DNA of 64,000 bases, taken from contig JAILIS010000032.1 in assembly GCA_024695145.1 (NCBI GenBank), positions 186,001 to 250,000 on the forward strand, given 5' to 3'. Made by a program: the position numbers and the translations under genes. How positions within the stretch are numbered: position 1 is the first letter of the stretch; each line of letters starts with the position of its first letter. Below the pieces are notes generated by a model. It did not search any database. It was given only the letters and a program-made list of their open reading frames with translations, and was not told where the DNA came from. Positions 36,001 to 43,617 of the stretch are shown here, one piece after another. Source of the DNA: Lachnospiraceae bacterium (GTDB lineage: Bacteria; Bacillota; Clostridia; Lachnospirales; Lachnospiraceae).

Positions 36001-36495
36001 GTTTCCGTCAATATTTCCAGGGTTCACATAGGCAATACCAATCTTTCGGATATTCTGATGGGTCTTGTCGGGAAATACGATATAGCTCCCAAATATCTGG
36101 AACTTGAGATAACGGAGAATCTGTTCATGGAGGACGTTGATGAACTGTTCAGTGAAATGTCCGCACTCAAAAAGCTCGGATTCAGGATAATGATGGATGA
36201 TTTCGGAAGCGGATATTCATCTCTGAACATGCTCAGAAACGCACCGGTTGACACTCTCAAGATAGACCGTTTCTTCCTTGATGAGATCATGGCCACTGAC
36301 AGAGGCAAGATCATCGTTGAGGCGTCCGTGCGTATGGCCCAGCAGCTTGGACTGTCTGTGATCGCGGAAGGCGTGGAGACACAGGAGCAGCTTGATTTTC
36401 TTTCGTCCATAGACTGTGACATAGTACAGGGCTATTATTTTTCACGACCTGTTCCTCCGAACGAATTTGAGATACTGATGGAGAAATACCGATGA
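33064..36495 (+). CDS. Multidomain PAS-GGDEF-PAS-GGDEF-EAL cyclic-di-GMP phosphodiesterase
   Basis: The start is set by AGGAG five bases before this ATG; the open frame begins eight codons earlier. Order (from this ATG): PAS-like region 1-130; a GGDEF domain about 140-300 whose active loop is RIDVDRFG near 210 (degenerate); a PAS domain with the cysteine set CYSQIKGYAEPCSDC near 353-370; PAS-like regions to about 700; a second GGDEF about 720-870 with YQGDVF near 800 (degenerate); an EAL domain about 890-1135 with EALVRW, VNIS, ELEITEN, MDDFGSGYSSL, KIDRFFL, AEGVET and QGYYFSRP all kept. It should degrade cyclic-di-GMP; the GGDEF parts probably sense GTP or only regulate. No membrane helices, so cytosolic. 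Confidence 0.9.
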   Translation: MHQFSENLFQNAIDLNDTIVFEYNAVDDVITFSDNIKKYIPIPIRLSAFVSKLGYLGKIFDGDIEKAISFFTLNENMDKVRMEYIRFLDFAGEYCWYQLKGRVECAEDGRITSVYGTLAYVDDETKHQEEERSLTRDPLTKLLTSEAFAHEVCTYLEELPKDVIPNLMIVDLDDFASWKSLYGDVNSEGALIEIGRILKRAFRGSDVIGRIDVDRFGILMKGVRATNILLERAAYIRQTVKDVWSDFSNNGFITVSIGIAAMHGREATLERLQARALSALNDAKSSGKDNYVLYTSDMERLDTSVNPILSTKEMEMIRNILDPMSSWAYAVDDNYQLLYRNEVLEERLANKCEGMCYSQIKGYAEPCSDCPLAAMESSQTSFDCNIYSPSLRSSIPMRVNRIVMRNGKSVFLIASVKEDIENQVAAMSESENRTKESLVAMMDVIWDINLSKNTCVRLKEQNIRSFIDVRIENYKKFCDSFAEDVVFGEDKTKFLESTDPSMIRQNALAGNRTICTEVRLKGITGDPVWYGMYTVVLYDPHADDKDDIRPDERIMIVCLNLNDYKKRSLEAVETKIKYEIMHEKRNILKDMALNYERYENVNDMIGILVYEYTVSTASYYLCSNFEDVFELDRNALTDEWSLITSLKIHDDDMEIFNRFLETARTSVMIQRITVRIYNRFGVPIWYTIVLQTLRGLNNAPVRYLGTLQNVNTEMKIKAEMEYRADYDSMTGLYNSETFYKKALDIINDNTDNKFAIISIDVDRFRLINDRYGIDAGNRTLETVGKTIREVAPRDSIAKRYQGDVFSVLLKYETDQDLVAYMSMLSDEIRKARVVPMAISLTYGIYKIGDRDVPIRLMCDRARAVKKQVKGNALTNYAVYDDVIRLKMREQAEIEEEMNAALSNGEFVMYLQPQIDLKTRKLCGAEALVRWQHPIKGVLVPAQFLALFESNGFITRMDVYVWDLACAYIRSLQDRGIYLPVSVNISRVHIGNTNLSDILMGLVGKYDIAPKYLELEITENLFMEDVDELFSEMSALKKLGFRIMMDDFGSGYSSLNMLRNAPVDTLKIDRFFLDEIMATDRGKIIVEASVRMAQQLGLSVIAEGVETQEQLDFLSSIDCDIVQGYYFSRPVPPNEFEILMEKYR

Positions 36496-37610
36496 AGTTT
36501 GTGAAGACCGAAGATCTGAAGATAGGGATGAGACTTGCCAAGCCCATATACAACAATAAGGGTGTCCTTCTGTATGACCGCAACTCAAAGCTCACACAGC
36601 AGGGTATCGAAAGTGTGCGAAATTTCAAACTTATCGGTATTTATGTGCTCGAACCCGCCGAACCCCTGCCGCCACTTTCCGATGAGGACAGGGAATTCGA
36701 AAAGTTCCAGATGGTGACTGTGTTCTCGGTGGAAGAAGAGCTCAAAGCCATTCTCGAGAGGGGTAAGAACAACAGGATATACTACCTTGCGGAAAATATC
36801 ATCCGCAGTTACGGAAGGCTGGATCACAGGATCAACTTCCTGCAGAATCTTCGCAGCAAGGAAGATTTTGTCTATAAGCATTCTCTTAATGTTGCGATAC
36901 TCTGCGCCATGATCGGGCATAACATGAACCTTCGAAAGGAAGATCTGACGGAGGTGGTCGTGTGTGCGATCGTTCACGATATCGGAAAACTGAATGCCGA
37001 TCCACAGCTGCTCGTCAAAGATGATATAACGGAAGAGGAGACGGCAGAGCTGAAGAGTGCGGAATATCACGGGATATCCATTATCGAGTCAACATTCGCT
37101 TCATCACCCAATGTCAAACGTGTCGTAAATCAGGCGTACAAACGTCTTGATGCCTATCACAAAAAAGAGGAGGTCGACCACAATGCCAAGATGGTGATCG
37201 GTGCCAAAGTGCTGTGCGTGGCCGAGGAATATGACCGTATGACTGCCATCAACAGTGCAGGGGAGCCGCAGTCCGAGTTCATACAGATAAAGCTCATGAT
37301 GGACAATCCGGAATACTTTGATCCCGCTGCGGTCCGCGCACTTCTTGACAGTATCAATCTGCTGTCAGAAGGAACGTGCGTGGAGCTTTCCACCGGCGAA
37401 AAAGCGCTTGTCATATCACCCAATGAGAGGGATGTCTTCCGGCCCATGGTACTGTGCTTTTCCTCCAACACGATCATTGATCTTGCGATGACCGCACTTT
37501 ACAACGATATTGAGATCGTCGATATAATGAGAACATACGATAACAGGTATAAGCTCGACGAAAACCTGGTCAACCTTGGCGGCAACGCTTTCGCCGAAGA
37601 GGGTGAATAG
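36492..37610 (+). CDS. HD-GYP-like phosphodiesterase with degenerate GYP motif
   Basis: The N-terminal 70 residues (VKTEDLKIGMRLAKPIYNNKGVLL) match the small domain often placed before HD-GYP. The HD domain has HSLNVA near 130 and VHDIGKLN near 161-168, so the first metal ligands remain, and EYHGISIIES resembles the next His ligand. The canonical HHExxDGxGYP is replaced by LDAYHKKEEVDHNAKM, so catalysis on cyclic-di-GMP is uncertain. The start overlaps the stop of the EAL gene by four bases (ATGA) with GGAG nine bases before, so the two proteins are made together and may form a signalling pair. Confidence 0.83.
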   Translation: MKFVKTEDLKIGMRLAKPIYNNKGVLLYDRNSKLTQQGIESVRNFKLIGIYVLEPAEPLPPLSDEDREFEKFQMVTVFSVEEELKAILERGKNNRIYYLAENIIRSYGRLDHRINFLQNLRSKEDFVYKHSLNVAILCAMIGHNMNLRKEDLTEVVVCAIVHDIGKLNADPQLLVKDDITEEETAELKSAEYHGISIIESTFASSPNVKRVVNQAYKRLDAYHKKEEVDHNAKMVIGAKVLCVAEEYDRMTAINSAGEPQSEFIQIKLMMDNPEYFDPAAVRALLDSINLLSEGTCVELSTGEKALVISPNERDVFRPMVLCFSSNTIIDLAMTALYNDIEIVDIMRTYDNRYKLDENLVNLGGNAFAEEGE

Positions 37611-37629
37611 GATCATCCGCTTCGGGCTC

Positions 37630-37658
37630 TTGACTTGCCGCGTGTTCTAATATATATT
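37630..37658 (+). promoter_or_regulatory. Sigma-A promoter of comM-dprA
   Basis: TTGACT at 37630-37635, 17-base spacer, TATATT at 37653-37658. The leader of about 100 bases contains an inverted repeat GATCCGT (37685-37691)/ACGGATC (37699-37705) followed by GATCCCTTTTT, a possible weak attenuator before the GGAGG at about 37750. Confidence 0.7.
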
Positions 37659-37763
37659 TACAGCATACTTTTGCATTTCATTATGATCCGTATCTGTCAC
37701 GGATCGTGATCCCTTTTTGAATCATATACAGGACAGCCTTCAGCTTACGGAGGTTATCATATT

Positions 37764-39290
37764 ATGTTTTGTTCAGTATTGTCCGGAGGCATTCGCGGTA
37801 TAGAAAGCTTTCCGGTAAATGTAGAGTGCGACATATCAAACGGTATGCCGGGCTTTGATATCGTCGGCTATGTCGGAGGTGAAGTCAGAGAAGCCAGGGA
37901 CCGTATCCGTACATCGCTTAGGAATGCGGGGTTTTCGCTTCCGATAGCCCGCATCACAGTCAACCTTTCTCCCGGGGATGTAAAGAAGTCGGGAACCGGT
38001 TTTGATCTTCCGATGGCTCTTTCGGTCCTGTCCTGCATGCAGGTTATAGACGACAGCAGCCTTGACGGTGTCTTTGTTGCGGGCGAACTGTCCCTGTCGG
38101 GAGAGGTGTGCCCCACAAAAGGGATACTGCCGATGATCCTGATGGCGAAGAAGCACGGCGTCAGGAAGTGCATCATCCCCATCGCCAATTCCAAAGAGGG
38201 ATCGGTAGTCGAGGATATAAAGATCTACGGAGTATCTTCGCTAAAAGAAGCAGTCGGGTTTCTTGGCGGGTCGTATGCGATAGATCCGATCAAAAGTCAT
38301 CTGCGCCGGGATCTTGAGGCAGCAGGGACGTCCGGTAATACCTATGAGTATGATTTTTCCCGGATAAAAGGGCAGAAGATGGCAAGAAGAGGTGCGGAGA
38401 TCGCCGCGTCAGGTTTACATAACATGATCATGACAGGGCCTCCCGGTTCCGGCAAGACACTCATAGCCAAGTGCATACCGTCCATCATGCCATCGCTGTC
38501 CGAAGAGGAGTGCCTTGGTGTGTCTGCCGTCTACAGTGTCAGAGGGGCTCTTTCGTCTGAAGATCCGCTTATAACGAAGCGTCCGTTTGTGGCGGCTCAC
38601 AGCTCATCGACGGATATCTCACTTGTGGGCGGAGGCGCCGTACCGCGCCCGGGTGCTGTCAGTCTGGCTCATAAAGGGGTGTTGTTTTTGGATGAGATAC
38701 CCGAGTTTTCAAGAAAAGCTCTTGAAGCGCTCAGACAGCCGCTTGAAGACAGGGAGGTTCACATTACGAGAAACAGGGACACCTGTACTTTTCCGGCTGA
38801 TTTTATGCTTGTTGCAGCCATGAACCCGTGCCCCTGCGGAAACTGGCCGGACATGAACAAATGCACTTGCACCGATGCCGTAAGAACAAAATATATCTCA
38901 AAGATTTCGGGACCTTTTATGGACAGGATGGACATCTGTATAGTCGCCCGGAAAGTCTCCCCTTTCGATATGCAGGCAAAGGACAGTCCCGAGGATTCGG
39001 CCTCGATCCGGCGCCGTGTCATAAAGGCCTGCGAGATACAAAAAAGAAGATTTTCGGGGCTTGGGATATCGTTTAATTCGCAGATGGGAAACAGGGAGAT
39101 AGAGAAGTTCTGTGCGCTGAAAGATGCGGAGCTTTCACTGATGAAAGAGCTTTCCTTAAAAAACGGGATGAGTGCCAGAACGTATTACAGGGTTCTGAAG
39201 GTGGCAAGGACCATCGCGGACCTGTCGGGGCAAGAGAATATAACTGAAGAGGCGCTGATGGAGGCGGTACGCCTGAAAGTCAGCTTTTGA
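37764..39290 (+). CDS. comM: YifB/ComM-family Mg-chelatase-like AAA+ ATPase
   Basis: ComM is a hexameric helicase that helps branch migration during natural transformation in Gram-negatives; homologs are widespread. The 508 aa show the N-terminal Lon-protease-like domain (residues 1-170, GMPGFDIVG, PADVKKSGTGFDLPMAL-like), Walker A GPPGSGKT near 225, Walker B VLFLDE near 306, AAMNPCPCGN with the zinc-like Cys cluster near 352-369, and the C-terminal Mg-chelatase domain ending in ARTYYRVLKVARTIADL. It lies 12 bases before dprA. The pairing with dprA suggests a shared role in handling incoming DNA. Confidence 0.93.
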   Translation: MFCSVLSGGIRGIESFPVNVECDISNGMPGFDIVGYVGGEVREARDRIRTSLRNAGFSLPIARITVNLSPGDVKKSGTGFDLPMALSVLSCMQVIDDSSLDGVFVAGELSLSGEVCPTKGILPMILMAKKHGVRKCIIPIANSKEGSVVEDIKIYGVSSLKEAVGFLGGSYAIDPIKSHLRRDLEAAGTSGNTYEYDFSRIKGQKMARRGAEIAASGLHNMIMTGPPGSGKTLIAKCIPSIMPSLSEEECLGVSAVYSVRGALSSEDPLITKRPFVAAHSSSTDISLVGGGAVPRPGAVSLAHKGVLFLDEIPEFSRKALEALRQPLEDREVHITRNRDTCTFPADFMLVAAMNPCPCGNWPDMNKCTCTDAVRTKYISKISGPFMDRMDICIVARKVSPFDMQAKDSPEDSASIRRRVIKACEIQKRRFSGLGISFNSQMGNREIEKFCALKDAELSLMKELSLKNGMSARTYYRVLKVARTIADLSGQENITEEALMEAVRLKVSF

Positions 39291-39302
39291 GGAGGTTATG
39301 AC

Positions 39303-40433
39303 ATGGAAGAGAGGATATATGATTACTGGGTGGCAACGCTGCAGGACGGTTATATCGGAGATATCGTGAATATGGTCGATACCGCGGGCGGTGCACGGCC
39401 CCTTTTTGAAATGAGCGAAAAGGAAATGAAAGAAAGACTCGGGATCACGGAAAGACTTGCCGGATATATCGGCGAAAGGAAGGGGGATATAAGCCTTATA
39501 GAGGAAAAATATTACAGACTTGCGGCGAAAAAGATATGTTATGTCAACCATACCGATGCTGATTTTCCGGATAAGCTTCGGTATATCCCGAGCAGACCGT
39601 ACGGCCTGTTCGTAAAAGGCAGTCTGCCGGATCTGGACAAGCCGTCCGTGGCGATCGTGGGTGCCAGACAATGCTCGGAGTACGGGCGTATAATGGCCGA
39701 ATACTTCGGAAGCCGTCTGGCGGGTGAAGGTGTACAGATCATAAGCGGTATGGCATGGGGGATCGACGGGATATCACAGATGGCGGCCGTAAATGCGGGA
39801 GGAAGATCGTTTGCCGTTCTGGGATGCGGAGTTGACATAACATATCCGGTAAAGAACCGGATACTGTATAACAGACTGTGTGAGGACGGGAACGGGATAG
39901 TAAGCGAGTATGCACCGGGGACGCCTGCCGAATCACGAAGATTTCCGCCCAGGAACAGGATCATATCCGGGCTGTGTGACGTGCTCATCGTGGTTGAAGC
40001 AAGAGCCAGGAGCGGGACATTGATCACGGTTGACATGGCTGTCGATCAGGGCAGATGTGTGATGGTGGTACCGGGAAGGCTGACGGATGATCTGAGTGTC
40101 GGATGTCTGAATCTGTTATACCAGGGTGCGCTTTTGGCAACAGGGACGGAGTCTGTCCTCGAACAGCTCGGCATCGGACGGCAGATGAACATGACGGATT
40201 ATATATTCGAGGAGACATCCTCACAGGATACGGCCGGTATCCCTTTGGATATACAAAAAGTTGCAAAGGTGCTGACGATTGATCCTTCCGGCATCGAAGA
40301 GATCGCACAGAGGGCGGGGGTCAGTGAATCTTTTGCGGCCGTCGCGCTGACAAAACTTGAACTTAAAAACCTTGCAAAGGAAATATCACCGGGATTTTTT
40401 ACCGGATCGGGACATCGCTTTCGGGACATATGA
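39303..40433 (+). CDS. dprA: DNA-processing protein DprA (Smf)
   Basis: DprA loads RecA on single-stranded DNA taken up during transformation. The Rossmann-like core is complete: SVAIVGARQCSEYG near 116, SGMAWGIDGISQMAA near 153, FAVLGCGVDITYP near 175, RFPPRNRIISGL near 215, VEARARSGTLIT near 231. A winged-helix domain at the C terminus (about 310-370) and a small SAM-like N-terminal domain frame it. GAGGT lies before the ATG, and the comM stop is 12 bases upstream. In B. subtilis topA comes next; here six accessory genes intervene. Confidence 0.95.
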   Translation: MEERIYDYWVATLQDGYIGDIVNMVDTAGGARPLFEMSEKEMKERLGITERLAGYIGERKGDISLIEEKYYRLAAKKICYVNHTDADFPDKLRYIPSRPYGLFVKGSLPDLDKPSVAIVGARQCSEYGRIMAEYFGSRLAGEGVQIISGMAWGIDGISQMAAVNAGGRSFAVLGCGVDITYPVKNRILYNRLCEDGNGIVSEYAPGTPAESRRFPPRNRIISGLCDVLIVVEARARSGTLITVDMAVDQGRCVMVVPGRLTDDLSVGCLNLLYQGALLATGTESVLEQLGIGRQMNMTDYIFEETSSQDTAGIPLDIQKVAKVLTIDPSGIEEIAQRAGVSESFAAVALTKLELKNLAKEISPGFFTGSGHRFRDI

Positions 40434-40481
40434 AACAGCATTATCAAAGCGTTTCATAAACTGTTAATATCTCTTTGCTCA

Positions 40482-40490
40482 TGTTATAAT
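40482..40490 (+). promoter_or_regulatory. Extended -10 promoter of the DUF1445 gene
   Basis: TGT directly before a perfect TATAAT (40485-40490) makes an extended -10 element. The -35 region is weak. The start codon lies about 50 bases downstream after GGGAGGT. Confidence 0.6.
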
Positions 40491-40542
40491 AGTATCCGTA
40501 TCGTTATCCGCAGCTTATTGATGCACACCGGGAGGTAAAGCT

Positions 40543-41346
40543 ATGACCAGGAAAAAATCAACCGACTACTCGGATATCACTCCGGACGCACTCAGGAAAC
40601 TGATCAGGAAAGGCAGTATCACATCGCCGACCAGCGGGATGTGCAACGGATACGCGCAGGCAAATCTGGTCGTTCTTCCCAAGGATAAGGCGTTTGATTT
40701 TCTGCTGTTTGCGATGAGGAATCCCAAAGCCTGTCCGCTGCTTGAAGTCACGGATCCGGGCAGCAGGGAGCTTACATATATGGCAAAAAACGCGGATATC
40801 GCGACGGATATTCCCAAATACAGGGTATACGAGAACGGCGAGCTTACGGGGGAATACACGGATGTATCGATGCTCTGGAGAGATGATCTTGTGAGCTTTA
40901 TCATCGGATGCAGTTTTTCGTTTGAATGGGAACTGATCAATGCCGACATTCCCGTCAGGCATATTGAAGAGAACTGCAACGTTCCGATGTATAACACGAA
41001 TATCGAGTGTGAAAGAGCAGGGGCTTTTCACGGAAACATGGTCGTATCCATGCGGCCCATACCTTACGATCTTGTATCAAAGGCGGTTTTGGTGACGGGT
41101 GCCATGCCGAGAGTACACGGAGCTCCGATCCATATAGGTTCCCCCAAGGCCATCGGGATAAGATCGATAGATGCCCCTGACTACGGCGATCCGGTCACGA
41201 TAAAGAAGAATGAGGTTCCGGTGTTCTGGCCGTGCGGTGTGACACCGCAGGCTGTTGTCATGGCATCGAAGCCGGAGTTTTGTATCACACATTCTCCGGG
41301 ACATATGTTTGTAACAGATATCAAAAACGTCAATCTGAAATACTGA
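40543..41346 (+). CDS. DUF1445/YcsI-family putative hydro-lyase
   Basis: The product (267 aa) matches the YcsI/DUF1445 family: GMCNGYAQANLVVLPK near 32, CPLLEVTDPGSRE near 62, WRDDLVSFIIGCSFSFE near 111, MYNTNIECERAGAFHGNMVVSMRP near 148, GAPIHIGSPKAIGI near 193, VFWPCGVTPQ near 224 and THSPGHMFVTD near 250. Members are annotated as hydro-lyases, and the mammalian relative is D-glutamate cyclase, so a role in amino acid or 5-oxoproline metabolism is possible. The gene has its own promoter and begins the block inserted between dprA and topA. Confidence 0.9.
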   Translation: MTRKKSTDYSDITPDALRKLIRKGSITSPTSGMCNGYAQANLVVLPKDKAFDFLLFAMRNPKACPLLEVTDPGSRELTYMAKNADIATDIPKYRVYENGELTGEYTDVSMLWRDDLVSFIIGCSFSFEWELINADIPVRHIEENCNVPMYNTNIECERAGAFHGNMVVSMRPIPYDLVSKAVLVTGAMPRVHGAPIHIGSPKAIGIRSIDAPDYGDPVTIKKNEVPVFWPCGVTPQAVVMASKPEFCITHSPGHMFVTDIKNVNLKY

Positions 41347-41398
41347 CCGGTCATCTGCAACGGAAAGGATATACAATGATATTTGAAGGGGGAGCACG

Positions 41399-42445
41399 AT
41401 GGCGGTCGACATGATACTGCCGGCAATATGCATATTGCTGATATGGGTGCTCAGCAGATCTTACAGGAGAGATCCGTTCGCATATGCCAATATAGTGATC
41501 ACCGGTATTATAATGCTCGTGATGGCACTGATCATCGGAAGAGGAGTTTTCTCTGACGCAAAAGCCGTATCCGGGATGTTCATCGTTACGGAGGCGGTTG
41601 ATTTTCTGTGGAGATTTTCGAGGTTTTTGTTCATTCCCATCACTTTTATATGTCTGTTTGCCTGTGTGAGCAATGCGGAACTTCTTCGAAAAGAAGGATT
41701 CTGTAAAGGCAATCTTCTGGGTCTCATAGGATGTGCCGTTTATCTTGTCACCATCAACGTGATCTGGCGTCCCATCAATGAACTTCCCATGGTGGTAAAC
41801 GGCGTTATGATATTTGCGAGGCTGATCCTGTGTTATCTTGAGTGTACGTTTTTGTCCATCTGTCTTAACGGCTATGCGGTGACAAAAATAGAACCGGCAT
41901 ACGACAGGGACTTTGTGATAATCCTCGGCTGTTCCATCAGCAAAAAGGGCAAAGTCAGACCGCTGTTGAAAGCGCGTGTGAACAGGGCCATTAAATATGC
42001 GTGGGAGCAGGAGATAAGAACAGGCAAAGCGGTAAAGTACGTTCCGTCCGGCGGACAGGGAAGTGACGAGCCGATAAGTGAAGCTTCGGCCATGGAATTG
42101 TATCTTTTGAGTCACAGCGCGGAAGATTATGAAGTCTTTCCCGAGAAGAGATCGACAAACACATTTGAGAATCTGACCTTTTCAAAGGCTGTAATAGAAG
42201 AACGTATGAAAAATGCGAAGGTCGCGATCGTAACGACCCACTACCATGTGCTTCGAAGCGGCATGCTGTCCCGTATGGCAGGCCTTACAGATGCTGCGGT
42301 CATAGGAAGCGGTACCAAATGGTATTTCTGGCCGAATGCATTCCTTCGCGAGACGGTCGCCATTTTTTTCATGTTTCCGAAAGTCCATGCCGGTGTGGCT
42401 GCCGTATGCGCGGTGGCTGCGGCCTTTGCTGCGTACATGAATTAA
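41399..42445 (+). CDS. YdcF/ElyC-family protein with N-terminal membrane helices
   Basis: The first 150 residues hold five or so membrane helices; the rest is the DUF218 domain: FVIILGCSISKKGKVRPLLKARV near 176, YVPSGGQGSDEPISEASAM near 212, EKRSTNTFENLTFSK near 245, and VTTHYHVLRSG near 280, then a final hydrophobic helix. YdcF/SanA/ElyC proteins act in envelope integrity and in handling lipid-carrier intermediates of peptidoglycan, with unknown chemistry. GGGGGAG sits four bases before the ATG. It follows the DUF1445 gene by 52 bases. Confidence 0.88.
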   Translation: MAVDMILPAICILLIWVLSRSYRRDPFAYANIVITGIIMLVMALIIGRGVFSDAKAVSGMFIVTEAVDFLWRFSRFLFIPITFICLFACVSNAELLRKEGFCKGNLLGLIGCAVYLVTINVIWRPINELPMVVNGVMIFARLILCYLECTFLSICLNGYAVTKIEPAYDRDFVIILGCSISKKGKVRPLLKARVNRAIKYAWEQEIRTGKAVKYVPSGGQGSDEPISEASAMELYLLSHSAEDYEVFPEKRSTNTFENLTFSKAVIEERMKNAKVAIVTTHYHVLRSGMLSRMAGLTDAAVIGSGTKWYFWPNAFLRETVAIFFMFPKVHAGVAAVCAVAAAFAAYMN

Positions 42446-42457
42446 AAGCGTCCGTTA

Positions 42458-42486
42458 TGGCAAGACAGTTCGTGTTATTGTATAAT
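42458..42486 (+). promoter_or_regulatory. Probable promoter of the yitT-like gene
   Basis: A perfect TATAAT at 42481-42486 with TGGCAA at 42458-42463 (17-base spacer). The ribosome binding site AAAGGAGAT lies unusually far, about 13 bases, from the ATG at 42521. Confidence 0.5.
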
Positions 42487-42520
42487 ATGTTGTGATCAAT
42501 AAAGGAGATCATCACGGAAA

Positions 42521-43357
42521 ATGAACAGAAGAATCTCAAATGCGGCATCTTATCTGATGATCGTGCTCGGAGCAACTCTTGCGAGCTTTTCGGTCGCATG
42601 TATACTGCTTCCCAACGGCGCCATTGACTATGGTACCGCGGGTATAGGGATAATAATAAGCAAGCTCACCGGTATAAAGATGTCCTACTGTATTTTCGGA
42701 GTGTTTCTCCCGTTTCTTTTAGCGGGTGCGGTGATCCTCGGAAGGGACTTCGGGATCAAGGCGGCAGTAGGTGCCCTTGCATATACGGTAGGAGTCGATA
42801 TATTTGAAGAGATACCTTTTGAACTGGATACGGAACATTTTATAGCGGTCGCATTCGGCGGAGCGATCCTCGGAGCCGGTATCGCGCTCATCTTAAGATA
42901 CGGAGGATGTATAGACGGATCCGAGATATTTGCGAACATTTTTCTGAAAAAGCTTTCCGACAGGACCGGGCGTGATTTTTCCATGACACCGGTACTGATC
43001 GCTTTTAATACATGCGTATACCTTGCAGCCTTTATCCTGATAAACAGGAATTCGGCACTGTTAAGTCTTCTTGTGTTTGTGGTAGCATCAAATATCATTG
43101 ATCACTTCACGGATCATTTTGAAGCGATCAAACAGGTCACGATCATTACCAAAGAGCCTGATGACCTGATCAGGGATATCAAGGACAAGCTTAACAAGAC
43201 ATGTACGATCATGGAATCCGAAGGAGCCATAAGCGGGCAGAACAAGACACTGATATGCTATATCAATTATTTCGAACTGTCCCGGATGAAGGAGATCATC
43301 GCGAAGAACAAAGGAACGTTCAGCACGGTCACGACAATAGATGAGATACTGAGATAG
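42521..43357 (+). CDS. YitT-family membrane protein (DUF161 + DUF2179)
   Basis: Five membrane helices (residues about 8-190) include AACILLPN-like and GGAILGAGIALILRYGGCIDGSEIFANI, typical of the YitT family; residues 200-275 form the small cytoplasmic DUF2179 domain (QVTIITKEPDDLIRDIKDKLNKTCTI and YFELSRMKEII). Its function is unknown; the family is common in Firmicutes, often in several copies. The product has 278 aa, which is the usual size. It has its own promoter. Confidence 0.9.
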   Translation: MNRRISNAASYLMIVLGATLASFSVACILLPNGAIDYGTAGIGIIISKLTGIKMSYCIFGVFLPFLLAGAVILGRDFGIKAAVGALAYTVGVDIFEEIPFELDTEHFIAVAFGGAILGAGIALILRYGGCIDGSEIFANIFLKKLSDRTGRDFSMTPVLIAFNTCVYLAAFILINRNSALLSLLVFVVASNIIDHFTDHFEAIKQVTIITKEPDDLIRDIKDKLNKTCTIMESEGAISGQNKTLICYINYFELSRMKEIIAKNKGTFSTVTTIDEILR

Positions 43358-43389
43358 AAAAAAATCATATTTCAATTCAGGAGGTTATC

Positions 43390-43605
43390 ATGCAGAACTG
43401 GAAAAAACATATCTTCGGTCTAAAGGATGTAGTCATATTTTCACTCTTTGCACTCCTTGTCGGACTTATCTGCGGGTTTTTCCTTGCGCCGATCAAAAAA
43501 GGAATGTCGATAGGATGCAATAACGGTAACAATTACATATCCAAGGACGAGGCGGACAAGGATTTTCACGAAGATCTTGAGATGGAACTGAACGAACTCA
43601 GATAG
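43390..43605 (+). CDS. Small single-pass membrane protein
   Basis: The 71-residue product has a basic start (MQNWKKHIF), one helix (about 14-33, VVIFSLFALLVGLICGFFLA) and an acidic tail after a stretch with one Cys. CAGGAGGT seven bases before the ATG is an excellent ribosome binding site, so it is very likely expressed. It lies 32 bases after the yitT-like gene and 12 bases before the FMN-dependent enzyme gene. I recognise no family. Confidence 0.7.
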   Translation: MQNWKKHIFGLKDVVIFSLFALLVGLICGFFLAPIKKGMSIGCNNGNNYISKDEADKDFHEDLEMELNELR

Positions 43606-43617
43606 ACGGGAGAGGCT

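Noticed and set aside
40429..40458. TATGAAAC/GTTTCATA hairpin after dprA as a terminator
   Set aside because: The arms pair perfectly but no T run follows; it may be chance or a weak processing site.
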